The notes beneath the pieces were generated by a model, which saw only the letters and a list, made by a program, of their open reading frames with translations, was not told the DNA's origin and made no database searches. A stretch of 64,000 nt of DNA from Myxococcus xanthus. GTDB taxonomy: Bacteria > Myxococcota > Myxococcia > Myxococcales > Myxococcaceae. The position numbers and the translations under genes were made by a program. This document shows positions 1 through 8,327 of this stretch, piece by piece (the first letter of the stretch is position 1; each line of letters starts with the position of its first letter). The DNA is taken from NCBI RefSeq assembly GCF_006402735.1, contig NZ_CP017174.1:499001-563000 (forward strand). The letters run 5' to 3'.

Positions 1-1670
1 TGCTGGCGTACCTGGCCTTCCACTTCCGCAGCGCGCTGTCGGTGGGCCTCACCATGGCGCCGGTGATGGCGGGCCTGGGGTGGACGTACGGCTTCGTGGG
101 GCTCGCCTACGGGCAGGTGAACCTCCTGACGGGCTTCCTCGCGGCGGTGCTGGGAGGCCTGGGCGTGGAGCACGGCATCCACCTGCTGGGGCGCTACACG
201 ACGCTGCGCTCGGAGGGGATGAACTCCGAGGAAGCGGTGGATGAGTCCTTCCGGCACACCGGCTTCTCCGCGCTCATCGCGGCGCTGGTGGCGGCGCTCA
301 CCTTCCTCAGCCTGGCCATGTCGGAGTTCAGGGCGTTCCGCGAGTTCGGCATCATCGCCGCGGTGGGCATGCTGGTGAGCATCTTCTCCTACGTGCTGCT
401 GCTGCCCGCGCTGCTGGGGCTGGCCACGCTCTTCGGTTGGGCGCCGCGGGTGCAGCAAGAGGGTGCGGCCGGGCCGCTGAGCCTGCTGGCTCGCTGGCTG
501 CCGCGCTCCTACCGGGGCGTGGGCATCGTGGTGGGCGTGGGCGTGCTGGCGCTGGTGTCGCAGGCGTACCGCATCTCGTTCAACTACGACTCGCGCACGC
601 TGGAGGACTACAAGCAGGCGTCGGCGGTGCTGGACCAGAAGGTGAACGACATCCTGGGCTACTCGCAGACGCCGGTGGTGGTGCTCACCGATTCGCAGGA
701 GATGGAGCGCGAGGTGGTGCGCCAGCTGGAGGCGCGCAAGGCGGCGCGGGGCAAGGACTCCACCATCGACTTCGTGGGCGCGCTGGATGACCTGGTCCCC
801 AAGCGGCAGGACGAGAAGCAGGCCATCCTCCAGGCCATCTCCGCGAAGCTGGAGAAGCTGGACCCGGAGCGGCTGCCCGAGGACACGCGCAACACGCTGG
901 TGCGCGCGCTGAACATGGCGAAGGCGAAGCCCTTCACCCAGGAGGCCCTGCCCACCAGCGTGCGGCACCAGTTCGAGAGCCTGGATGGCAGCACGGGCGG
1001 CGTGGTGCTGGTGTACGCAGGTGGCGTCAGTTTGTCGGACGGTGAGGGCACGCGGAAGTTCTCCAAGGAAGTGCGCGGCCTGCAGATGCCGGACGGCAGT
1101 CAGGTGTCGGCGGCGGGAGAGGCGCTCATCCTGGCGGACATCCTGGACATGGTGTCGCGTGAAGGGCCGCGCATCCTCGCGGCGGCGGTGCTGAGCGTGC
1201 TGGTGGCCATGTGGCTGACGCTGGGCAAGCTGCGCACCGCGCTCATCTGCATGTTGCCCACGCTGCTGTCCGTCGTCGGCCTGGTGGGGCTGATGTCGCT
1301 GCTGGGGCTGCAGTTCAACTACCTCAACATCATGGTGCTGCCGGTGCTGGTGGGCACCACGGTGGACGCGGGCGTGCACCTGGTGCAGCGGCTGGGCGAG
1401 CGCGGCGCGGACTTCGTCTCCGTGTATGCGGAGACGGGCCGGGCGATTACGGGCGGCCTGCTGACGAGCGCCATTGGCTTCGTCGCGCTCATCCTGGCGA
1501 AGCACCCGGGCCTCAACTCCATTGGTGACCTGGCCAACCTGGGCTTCGGCATCAACATGGTCATTGTGCTGCTGGGCTTCCCGTCGCTGCTGCTGATGGT
1601 GGAGCGCTGGCGCCGCAAGCACAGCACGTCGCCGGAAGAGCAGACTGAGCAGCCCGCGCCGGAGGCGTGA
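1..1670 (+). CDS. MMPL/RND-family exporter, 5' end outside window
   Basis: C-terminal part of an inner-membrane exporter of the MMPL branch of the RND superfamily. The frame is open from base 3, so the start lies upstream of the window. Two hydrophobic blocks (about bases 50-430 and 1150-1610) flank a soluble domain of about 230 residues, as expected for a porter domain between two six-helix bundles. Both blocks carry the same helix motif, GLGVEHGIHL early and GTTVDAGVHL late, which shows the internal duplication typical of RND proteins. Substrate is unknown; HpnN-like lipid or hopanoid transport is one possibility for this branch. The C-terminus is short, charged and ends in a normal stop. 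Confidence 0.85.
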   Translation, partial: LAYLAFHFRSALSVGLTMAPVMAGLGWTYGFVGLAYGQVNLLTGFLAAVLGGLGVEHGIHLLGRYTTLRSEGMNSEEAVDESFRHTGFSALIAALVAALTFLSLAMSEFRAFREFGIIAAVGMLVSIFSYVLLLPALLGLATLFGWAPRVQQEGAAGPLSLLARWLPRSYRGVGIVVGVGVLALVSQAYRISFNYDSRTLEDYKQASAVLDQKVNDILGYSQTPVVVLTDSQEMEREVVRQLEARKAARGKDSTIDFVGALDDLVPKRQDEKQAILQAISAKLEKLDPERLPEDTRNTLVRALNMAKAKPFTQEALPTSVRHQFESLDGSTGGVVLVYAGGVSLSDGEGTRKFSKEVRGLQMPDGSQVSAAGEALILADILDMVSREGPRILAAAVLSVLVAMWLTLGKLRTALICMLPTLLSVVGLVGLMSLLGLQFNYLNIMVLPVLVGTTVDAGVHLVQRLGERGADFVSVYAETGRAITGGLLTSAIGFVALILAKHPGLNSIGDLANLGFGINMVIVLLGFPSLLLMVERWRRKHSTSPEEQTEQPAPEA

Positions 1671-1682
1671 GGTCCGCTGGCC

Positions 1683-1710
1683 GCTGGCTGCTGGCTGCTG
1701 GCTGCTGGCT
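1683..1710. repeat. heptanucleotide tandem repeat, four perfect copies
   Basis: Four uninterrupted copies of GCTGGCT directly downstream of the MMPL stop codon. Seven-base units are prone to slippage, but here the repeat is intergenic. Confidence 0.8.
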
Positions 1711-1726
1711 GCTTCGCTCGATATGA

Positions 1727-1744
1727 GTGCCCTCTTGAGGGCAC
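1727..1744. terminator. perfect 8-bp stem-loop after the MMPL gene
   Basis: GTGCCCTC, a two-base TT loop, then GAGGGCAC: a perfect hairpin 57 bases after the MMPL stop. No U-run follows, so it may be a processing or attenuation hairpin rather than a classical terminator. Confidence 0.4.
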
Positions 1745-1792
1745 CGCGTCCGTGAGGGCGTGGTGCCTCTGGGAACTCCGTCGAGGTGGACC

Positions 1793-2071
1793 ATGACGCG
1801 GATGTGGATGCAGAGCAGTGGGCAGCGGTGGCTGATGCTGGCGACCGTCGGAGCGGCGGCCCTGGCCGGCTGCCGTCACGGTTCGGAGCGCGACGAGAAG
1901 AAGGGCGAGACGCGCTGCGCCGAGTCCCGGAACCTCACATGTGTCACCGGCGTGAACTGCACCATGGACCGCGAGCGCGGCTGTGAGGTGTGCCGGTGCT
2001 CCACGGCGAGCGGGCTGGAGCCCACCGATAATCGCAGGCCCGCGGCCATGGAGCCGGAGCGGCGCTGGTAG
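1793..2071 (+). CDS. small cysteine-rich lipoprotein
   Basis: A 92-residue protein with a lipoprotein signal ending in LAGC at about residues 24-27, so it is probably lipid-anchored. The mature part is hydrophilic and has several cysteines in C-x(n)-C pairs (CVTGVNC, CEVCRC), suggesting disulfides. The ATG at 1793 is chosen because a GAGGTGG ribosome-binding site precedes it and it gives a normal signal peptide; the same frame is open further upstream. Function unknown. Confidence 0.6.
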   Translation: MTRMWMQSSGQRWLMLATVGAAALAGCRHGSERDEKKGETRCAESRNLTCVTGVNCTMDRERGCEVCRCSTASGLEPTDNRRPAAMEPERRW

Positions 2072-2083
2072 TCGCCGCGCGCT

Positions 2084-2956
2084 TCAGCACCCGATGACGG
2101 GATAGTCCGCGGGGCGCAGGAGGAGGCGCCACGCGTTCCCCTCGCGGAAGAGCAGCCCGGTGACGGCCTGCCCCTTGAGTCCCACGTGGACCAGGTACTG
2201 CGTGTCGCCGCCGACTCGCAGTGAGGCGACGAGGTCTGTGCTGGCCTCGCCGTAGTCCGCGAAGCTGACGATGAGTGGCCGCCGGTCGGCGTAGAGCAGG
2301 GATGCGCCAGGGGAGTCGCCCGGCGCGATGTGCGGCGCGCCCGGGAAGCACTCCAGCCGGGTGAAGGGGCCCTGTCGTTCCTGCGTGCACGAGTCCAGCG
2401 GGACGCGTGTGTCGTCGCTCTGGCCATCGCGGCTGGACTCCAGCATCACATGCCCTTCGGGCGAGGTCTTCCACCGGTAACCAGGGACGGGGAATCCCTC
2501 GGGCGTGAAGGGGTCGGCGCCTTCGTCCACGGGACGCTCGAACGCGTCCGAGGTCCACTGCCCCGGGACAGGACGCTCCCGCGCCGTCTTGGGCGCGGGC
2601 ATGCTCACCGTGCCGGTGACGGTGCCCGCAAGAGCCACGATGTACTCACCGATGTCCGGCGTCCCCTTCGCCTGTGTGTAGACGCCCACGGTGTGGCAGA
2701 CGGGTGGCAGGTCCACGTTCTCTTCCCCCGTGCACACGGTCTCCGTCCGCTGGAAGCGCGCCACCGCCAGGCCCTGCGTGCCGACGAGCGTCATGACCTG
2801 GAGCCGTGAGGCCACGTCCTCCGGCGCCTGTTCGCCCAGGACGACGCGGGTGGTGCGGCCGGAGACCGCTTCAATCTGATACGGCGCGGTCCACCGCTCC
2901 TCGGCGGCGGCCCCGAACGAGGCCAGCGTGACTCCCAGCACCATGGCGTAGCGCAT
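2084..2956 (-). CDS. secreted protein of unknown function
   Basis: A 290-residue protein starting MRYAMVLGVTLASFGAAAEE, a short signal peptide with a probable AAA cleavage site, so it is exported. The start at 2956 is supported by a perfect AGGAGG five bases upstream. No domain was recognised; four or more cysteines in the mature part (one near the C-terminal end) suggest an envelope location. Transcribed toward the small lipoprotein gene, with only 12 bases between the two stop codons. Confidence 0.7.
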   Translation of the reverse strand: MRYAMVLGVTLASFGAAAEERWTAPYQIEAVSGRTTRVVLGEQAPEDVASRLQVMTLVGTQGLAVARFQRTETVCTGEENVDLPPVCHTVGVYTQAKGTPDIGEYIVALAGTVTGTVSMPAPKTARERPVPGQWTSDAFERPVDEGADPFTPEGFPVPGYRWKTSPEGHVMLESSRDGQSDDTRVPLDSCTQERQGPFTRLECFPGAPHIAPGDSPGASLLYADRRPLIVSFADYGEASTDLVASLRVGGDTQYLVHVGLKGQAVTGLLFREGNAWRLLLRPADYPVIGC

Positions 2957-3158
2957 GACGTCCTCCTGATGAGGGCTGGGATAGCAACGCGTGTACCAGC
3001 GCCTGGAGGCTCGGACTGCGGCCCGCCAGCCACACCCAGGTGTCGGGCCGCCCACCGTGGCGCCCTTCGAGGGCGTGCCGCCGCGAACGCGCGGATCCGC
3101 CGATTCGGCGCGAAGCCGCGCCCTCCCGGCTGCGAGAGCCGCCGGTTAGCACTTCTCC

Positions 3159-4208
3159 ATGACGAAGCGGGCGACGTGGACGCGCCGAGAGGCCCTGGCG
3201 CTGGCCGGGCTGGGACTGGCCGGTGCCGCGCTGCCCCTGGGCTGCAGACACGCGATGGACGCGACGAGGACGGACGACATGGAGCGCGAGGACGTGAAGG
3301 ACGTGGTGGTGGTGGGCGGCGGCCCGGGTGGCTTGAGCGCGGCGCTGGCGCTGGGGCGTGGCCGCAAGAAGGTCCTGGTGTGCGATGCGGGTACTCCCCG
3401 GAACGCGGCCGCCGAGGAGGTGCATACCTATCTCACGCGGGATGGCATCCCGCCCCGGGAGTTCCGGCGTGTCGCCTGGGAGCAGATGCGCCCCTACGAT
3501 GTGGAACTGCGCGAGGCGCGGGTGCTGAACGTCGAGCGCGCGGGGACGGTGTTCCGCGTGGCGCTCGAAGGGGGCGGCGTGGTGGAGGCCCGCCGGGTGC
3601 TGCTGGCCACGGGGATGGTGGACGTGATGCGCGAGCTGCCCGGCTACAGCGACTTGTGGGGCAAGGCCATCTTCCAGTGCCCGTACTGCCATGGTTGGGA
3701 AATCCAGGACCGGGCCTGGGGCGTGTTGGCCACGAACGAGGTGTCGCTCGACTTCGCCGTGATGTTGACGGGGTGGACCCGCGACCTGGTGGTGTTCGCC
3801 ATGGACGGTTTCGAGGTGCCCGCCGACAAGCGTGCGCTGCTGGAGAAGGCGAGGGTTCGGCTCGAGACGCGGCGTATTCGCGGCCTCATCGCGGCCGGGG
3901 AGAAGCTGGAGGCGGTGGAGCTGGAGGACGGCACTCGGGTGCCCCGGGAGATTCTCTTCGACCGTCCACCCCAGCGGCAGTCGTCGCTCGTGCAGCGGCT
4001 GGGGCTCGAGCTGAACGAGGAGGGCTTCGTGAAGCTGAAGGGCCCGGGCGAGACGTCGGTGCCGGGCATCTACGCGGCGGGGGACCTCGGCACCCGGGCG
4101 CAGGCGGCCATCGCCGCCGCGTCCGCGGGGATGATGGCGGCGGGCATGTTGAACCATGACCTGAACCTGGAACGGGCGGGCGCCGCGCATGGACCTGGTC
4201 AGGGTTGA
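3159..4208 (+). CDS. thioredoxin-reductase-like FAD/NAD(P) disulfide oxidoreductase
   Basis: A 349-residue flavoprotein of the low-molecular-weight thioredoxin-reductase fold. The FAD dinucleotide motif GGGPGG is at residues 53-58, the redox pair C174-x-x-C177 sits in CPYCHGWE, and the C-terminal FAD motif reads YAAGDLG. Classical TrxB has CATC; CPYCHG-type sites are typical of the TrxR-like subgroup that includes dithiol oxidases of natural-product pathways (GliT-like). The N-terminus, with TRREAL followed by a hydrophobic stretch and LPLGC, looks like a Tat and/or lipoprotein signal, which is unusual for this family and would place the enzyme outside the cytoplasm. Overlaps the following AraC-type gene by 20 bases. 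Confidence 0.8.
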   Translation: MTKRATWTRREALALAGLGLAGAALPLGCRHAMDATRTDDMEREDVKDVVVVGGGPGGLSAALALGRGRKKVLVCDAGTPRNAAAEEVHTYLTRDGIPPREFRRVAWEQMRPYDVELREARVLNVERAGTVFRVALEGGGVVEARRVLLATGMVDVMRELPGYSDLWGKAIFQCPYCHGWEIQDRAWGVLATNEVSLDFAVMLTGWTRDLVVFAMDGFEVPADKRALLEKARVRLETRRIRGLIAAGEKLEAVELEDGTRVPREILFDRPPQRQSSLVQRLGLELNEEGFVKLKGPGETSVPGIYAAGDLGTRAQAAIAAASAGMMAAGMLNHDLNLERAGAAHGPGQG

Positions 4209-5115
4209 GCCCGGCGGCTTCGCTCGCTACGAAGGGGCGATGCCGACCGAGCCACGACAGCCGTCCTGGGGGCCCGATTCGTCGTCGCGCCTGGACTTCG
4301 AAAAAGGGCGGCTGCCGATATGGGCGGGGCGCCTTCAGGTCCACCCCCGAGGCGGCCGCGCCACCGCCGTGCACGCCTACGCCGTGGTGATGCTGGTGAC
4401 GCGAGGCGAGTCGAAGATGCGGCACGCGGGGGACCTGGTGGTCCGGGCGGGAGACGTCCACCTGATTCCGCCCGGGGATGCGCACGGGGCCGGCGCTTCG
4501 AACGCGGAAGGGTGGGGCGTGGCCTTCCATCCGGATGCCTTGGGCGAGGACGGTGGGGCCGCGAACCGCCTGGGGCCGTTGCTGCGGGTGCGCAAGGGCT
4601 GTCACCCCGTGCTGCGGCCCACGCTGCCGCAGCGCCGGAGGCTGGCGCGGTGGATGCGCCTGCTGTCGGAGGAGGTGGCCCGGAACGAGCCGGGGGGCGA
4701 GGAAGCCGCGCGCTCGCTGCTGCGGCTGGTCCTCATCGAACTGGAGCGCATGACGGCCCAGATGGGCGCGAGCGAGCCGCCCTCCCTGGGCTTGAGCCGC
4801 AAGGCGCTCACGTACATTGAGACGCACTGTCTGGAGCCGCTGTCGCTCGCGCAGGTGGCGAAGGCGCTGGGGCGCTCCTCCGCGCATGTGGCGGGCGTGG
4901 TGCGGCAGGAGACGGGCCGCACGGTGGGCGAGTGGATTCTGGAGTGCCGGATGGCGGAGGCACGCCGGCGACTGCGCGGCACGGACGAGCGCGTGGACAT
5001 CATCGCGGAGCGCGTGGGCTACGCGGACGTGACGCACTTCATCCGCCAGTTCCGCCGCATCCACGGGGTGACTCCGGCCGCGTGGCGGCGCAAGGCGACG
5101 GCCGGGGCTCCATGA
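4189..5115 (+). CDS. AraC-family transcriptional regulator
   Basis: N-terminal cupin-like sensor (about residues 40-130, including RAGDVHLIPPGDAHG, the usual AraC_binding pattern) and a C-terminal pair of helix-turn-helix motifs (about residues 205-300, including GYADVTHFIRQFRRIHGVTP, the conserved second helix). The full frame gives 308 residues. An internal ATG at 4240 with a GAAGGGG site is a credible alternative start that would remove the overlap with the oxidoreductase gene. The overlap suggests the two are co-transcribed and that this protein senses a small molecule related to the oxidoreductase substrate. Confidence 0.85.
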   Translation: MDLVRVEPGGFARYEGAMPTEPRQPSWGPDSSSRLDFEKGRLPIWAGRLQVHPRGGRATAVHAYAVVMLVTRGESKMRHAGDLVVRAGDVHLIPPGDAHGAGASNAEGWGVAFHPDALGEDGGAANRLGPLLRVRKGCHPVLRPTLPQRRRLARWMRLLSEEVARNEPGGEEAARSLLRLVLIELERMTAQMGASEPPSLGLSRKALTYIETHCLEPLSLAQVAKALGRSSAHVAGVVRQETGRTVGEWILECRMAEARRRLRGTDERVDIIAERVGYADVTHFIRQFRRIHGVTPAAWRRKATAGAP

Positions 5116-5120
5116 GCCGT

Positions 5121-5143
5121 CCCCTCCGAAAGTCACGGAGGGG
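5121..5143. terminator. perfect 8-bp GC-rich hairpin
   Basis: CCCCTCCG, loop AAAGTCA, CGGAGGGG, starting five bases after the AraC stop codon. There is no U-run, but position and stability fit a transcription end for the oxidoreductase-AraC pair. Confidence 0.5.
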
Positions 5144-5205
5144 GATGCCGAGACGTGCGGGGGTGAAGTAAGGGTTCTCCCTGGGCCCGGAGCCGAGGGA
5201 GAGCC

Positions 5206-6603
5206 ATGAAGAAGGCGCTGGTCATCGTCGTTGGCGCAGCCGTGCTGCTGCTCGTGTTCATGTTCGTCGCCGGTGAGCAGCCGCCGGGGCAGCCGGAAGC
5301 CAGCGGTGGTGGACGCCAGTTGGACCTGTCGGGCTTCGACCCGGCCCGAGTCTCCGGGTTGGAGGTCTCGGGCGTCCGCCGCGCCACGCTGCAGCGGGAC
5401 AGCAGTGGGTGGACGGTCGCGGACCCGGGCTCGCCGGAGAGCCGCTACCTGGCGGACGAGGCGATGGTGAAGGGCGCGCTGGAGTCCCTGACCCGGGTGG
5501 CCGGGGCGAAGTTCGTCACCGGCGAGGCCGACCGGCTGAACGAGTTCTGGCTGGATGACGCGCGCGGGCTGAAGGTCCGCATCCTCCAGGAGGGCCGCCC
5601 TCCGCTGGAGCTGGTGCTCGGGAAGGACGGGGCGTCGAACGGTGGAACCTACGTGCGCAAGGCGGCCAACGCGGACGTCTTCGAGCACCCCACGTTGTTG
5701 GGCTGGTTGTGGCGCCGGCGCGTCATGGACTGGCGTGACGCGCGGCTGGTGCGGGGGGCGCCCGGGGACATCACGCAGTTGGTGTTTCGTGTCGGGGACG
5801 AAGCGCCGGTGACGGTGACGTCGAATGGCGCGGCTGGCGGCTGGCGGCTCGCGGAGGGGACGCAGGTGCCGGAGGGCTTCCGGTTCAGCGCGCACGTGGT
5901 CGAACAGGTCGTGCGGGACTTGTTGGAGGTCGAGGCGCAGGACGTGCTCGCGGGAGAGGCCGCCACGGAGGCGAAGGCCGCGCTCACCCAGGCGCATGAC
6001 ACGGTGGAGGCGCGCCTCAAGAATGGGAAGACGGTGGTGTTGCGGCTGAGCCGTGCGTCGGAGTCCAAGGACACCGTCTTCGTCCAGTTGGAGGGAGATG
6101 CGCGGGTGTACGAGGTGTCCGCGGTTGCGGCATCGCAGGTGCGCAAGCGGCTGGTGGACTTCCGCGACCTGCTCCTGCTGCGCTTCGCGTTGGAGCAGGT
6201 GAACCAGGTGCGCATCCAGGCCGGTGACACGACGGTGGTGGTGGCGAAGGAAGCGCAGGGTTGGGTGCTGCGTGAGCCGCAGTCGCCGCCGGAGTCCTAC
6301 CGGTTCGACGCGTCACAGGTGGAGGCGCATCTCATCTGGCTCCAGCGGCTCGAGGCCTCGCGCCTTCTCGACGCAGCGGTGGAGGACGCGCAGGCGGGCC
6401 TGTCTCCGCCCGTGGCCTCCGTGGAGGTGCGCGAGGAGGGCGGCGCCGTGCAGACGCTGTGGCTCGGGAATGCAGTGCCAGACGCACCGGAGGGCTACCA
6501 GGAGGTGTACGCCCGAGGCTCGCGCGACGGCTTCACGTATGCCGTGGAGGACAGGGCTCGCGCCTGGTTGTCGCGTGGCCTCGCGCTCTTCAGCGGGCCG
6601 TAG
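5206..6603 (+). CDS. DUF4340 membrane-anchored protein
   Basis: A 465-residue protein with an N-terminal signal anchor (MKKALVIVVGAAVLLLVFMF) and a long exported region with repeated beta-rich blocks of the form 'Gly-Trp-x-Val-x-x-Pro', which is the DUF4340 pattern. In other bacteria DUF4340 proteins sit next to ABC-2/GldG-like gene pairs; none is visible here, so its partner is unknown. The ATG at 5206 has GAGGGAGAG upstream. Confidence 0.65.
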   Translation: MKKALVIVVGAAVLLLVFMFVAGEQPPGQPEASGGGRQLDLSGFDPARVSGLEVSGVRRATLQRDSSGWTVADPGSPESRYLADEAMVKGALESLTRVAGAKFVTGEADRLNEFWLDDARGLKVRILQEGRPPLELVLGKDGASNGGTYVRKAANADVFEHPTLLGWLWRRRVMDWRDARLVRGAPGDITQLVFRVGDEAPVTVTSNGAAGGWRLAEGTQVPEGFRFSAHVVEQVVRDLLEVEAQDVLAGEAATEAKAALTQAHDTVEARLKNGKTVVLRLSRASESKDTVFVQLEGDARVYEVSAVAASQVRKRLVDFRDLLLLRFALEQVNQVRIQAGDTTVVVAKEAQGWVLREPQSPPESYRFDASQVEAHLIWLQRLEASRLLDAAVEDAQAGLSPPVASVEVREEGGAVQTLWLGNAVPDAPEGYQEVYARGSRDGFTYAVEDRARAWLSRGLALFSGP

Positions 6604-6618
6604 CGTCCGCACGAGTTG

Positions 6619-7047
6619 CTACAGCTCGCTCAGAATCCGTCCGTGCCCATCGATGGCATAGGTCGCGCCCGCATCCATGATGGGGGCATCGAGCTCGATG
6701 CCGCATCGGGAAAGCCTGGGAAGGAAGCTGACGAAGTAGAGCTGGTCGTCCTGCTTCAATACCGTCACGTCGTAGGTGCTTCGCTGTGACAGGCACCGTG
6801 CCAGTTCCTCGGTGCGGGCCTCAGCCTTGGCGTCCGGGGGAAGGAAGTCGTTCATCGCGACTTCAAGTGCCGCCATCGCAGGCCCATCCAGATGGATTCC
6901 CTGCTCCATGGAATCAGGGAACGTCACTTTCGCTGCCTCCTCCGCAGGGGCTCGCTCGGCCTTGGGGAGCTTGTAGTAGCCAAACCGGGCGCAGCCGTGC
7001 AGCAGGCTAGAACAGGCAAGGAGCGCGACCAGCGGAAGCATTTTCAT
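6619..7047 (-). CDS. small lipoprotein
   Basis: A 142-residue protein beginning MKMLPLVALLACSSLLHGC, a clean lipoprotein signal with cysteine at residue 19. The rest has no recognised domain and ends IDGHGRILSEL. It lies 13 bases downstream of the next minus-strand gene, probably in the same transcript. The ATG at 7047 is chosen for the signal peptide although its ribosome-binding site is weak. Confidence 0.65.
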   Translation of the reverse strand: MKMLPLVALLACSSLLHGCARFGYYKLPKAERAPAEEAAKVTFPDSMEQGIHLDGPAMAALEVAMNDFLPPDAKAEARTEELARCLSQRSTYDVTVLKQDDQLYFVSFLPRLSRCGIELDAPIMDAGATYAIDGHGRILSEL

Positions 7048-7060
7048 GACGAGGTTCCCA

Positions 7061-7735
7061 TCATTCGATGTGCCAGCCCATGCCCTCGAACATCCGTATG
7101 TTGCCTCTATCGTCGTACACTTGGCCAATAGGGACCCATTGGCCGTTACGGAGCGCGGTAACAATCCGCGTCGCGTAGTTGAAGCTGTACGCGGTACAGG
7201 GGGCGTCGCCTCGCTTGTGGAAGACGTAGAGCTCGCGCTGAAGCACCCTGCCTGAGCGTGGCGACACGGCACGAGTGGGATGCCAGTTGCCACTCAGGTC
7301 TGCGGCGGAGAAGCGGGGGTTGTGTGGATGCGTGTGGTCGCCGCCTGTGATGATGGCATTCACACGTTCCGGGTCGTTGAGGAGTTCAGGCATCGAGCAG
7401 GTCTTGGCCTCGCGAGTATCCGCCCGGTCTCTGAAGTCGGAGAGGTAGCTCAAGTAGAACGCATCCTCGTCAGGTGCGTAGTAGTTGAGTGCGCAGTACT
7501 CGGAGCCTGCGGGGCCTGCCGAGGCTCCACCCTGCCGGGTCATGAGCTCGCAGCCTGTGGCGGCGAGTTCCTCTGTCGTCTTGAACGGCCCGGCAAGGGG
7601 ACCGTCAACCTGGAGCCGGCCGTTCTCCAGCCGCCTGACCCGGACGTTGGGGTTGGTGCCACACGCCGATGCACCCGCCGAAAGGGCCAGCGCGACGGTG
7701 CATGCCAATATCGCGGCTGGTGGCCTCCTGGACAT
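7061..7735 (-). CDS. lipoprotein with JAMM/DUF4329-like metal-site motif
   Basis: A 224-residue protein with an N-terminal hydrophobic segment ending SAGASAC, so probably a lipoprotein. The central region contains GGDHTHPHNPRFSAADL, an H-x-H-x6-S-x2-D arrangement like the metal-binding motif of JAB/JAMM peptidases and of the DUF4329 domains found at the ends of some Rhs toxins. The glutamate of a full JAMM site was not identified with confidence. It may cleave isopeptide or peptide bonds in the envelope, but this rests on the motif alone. Co-directional with the small lipoprotein just downstream. Confidence 0.6.
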   Translation of the reverse strand: MSRRPPAAILACTVALALSAGASACGTNPNVRVRRLENGRLQVDGPLAGPFKTTEELAATGCELMTRQGGASAGPAGSEYCALNYYAPDEDAFYLSYLSDFRDRADTREAKTCSMPELLNDPERVNAIITGGDHTHPHNPRFSAADLSGNWHPTRAVSPRSGRVLQRELYVFHKRGDAPCTAYSFNYATRIVTALRNGQWVPIGQVYDDRGNIRMFEGMGWHIE

Positions 7736-7745
7736 TGCTTGCAGC

Positions 7746-8327
7746 CTACGCCGCCCGCTCGGACGTCCGTGCCTGCCACGCGGCGACGAAGTCCGCGAGC
7801 CCGTTCAGTTGCCGGTCATTCAGCGTGGACTGCCACCTCGCCTGCCGCAGCTCGCGGTACGCGGCCGGTGCCTCCCAGCCACGCGCCACCATCACTGCCA
7901 GCCCCACCAGCGGGCCCCGGCCCACGCCGTGCTCGCAGTGGGTGTACAGCGTGCCGCCCTGCTCCAGCCGGGGCAGGGCCCATTCCACGCCCCGCATCAC
8001 CTGCTCCACCGACGGCGGATAGCGGTCCGTCACCGGCAGGTTCAACAACTCGATGCCCAGCGCCTTCAACGCCTCCGCGTCGTCACAGCGCTCACCTCGC
8101 GCGTCAATCACCGCGGTGATGCCGCGCGCCTTCAGCTCCGCGTACCGCGAGCGAGGCACCGCGCCACCCACGTACAGCCAGTCATTCACCTGAGACACGT
8201 TCAGCCCGCGCCCCGGCAGCTTCGTGGTCCACTCCACGCAGCGCGCCACCGAGCGCAGCACCTGCTTGCGCACCCAGCCGCGCACTCCCGGCACGTGGTG
8301 CACTTCCCGCAGCAAAGCAAAACTCAC
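7746..8327 (-). CDS. dual-specificity phosphatase (last gene of inositol-lipid operon)
   Basis: A 193-residue phosphatase of the DSP/PTP fold. The catalytic loop is H130-C131-EHGVG-R137-G, the C-x5-R signature, and D101 in PVTDRYPPS is a likely general acid. The protein lacks a signal peptide. Its start overlaps the stop of the upstream lipocalin-like gene by four bases (ATGA), so translation is coupled. The context is phosphoinositide synthesis, and lipid phosphatases of this fold (PTPMT1-like) remove the terminal phosphate of phosphatidylglycerol-phosphate. A role as phosphatidylinositol-phosphate phosphatase is therefore the leading inference; a protein phosphatase cannot be excluded. Confidence 0.8.
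   Translation of the reverse strand: MSFALLREVHHVPGVRGWVRKQVLRSVARCVEWTTKLPGRGLNVSQVNDWLYVGGAVPRSRYAELKARGITAVIDARGERCDDAEALKALGIELLNLPVTDRYPPSVEQVMRGVEWALPRLEQGGTLYTHCEHGVGRGPLVGLAVMVARGWEAPAAYRELRQARWQSTLNDRQLNGLADFVAAWQARTSERAA

Noticed and set aside
3886-5997. Long minus-strand open frame (over 700 codons) opposite the oxidoreductase, AraC and DUF4340 genes
   Set aside because: It spans three good plus-strand genes, has Arg/His/Pro-rich low-complexity translation and arises from GC-rich third positions.
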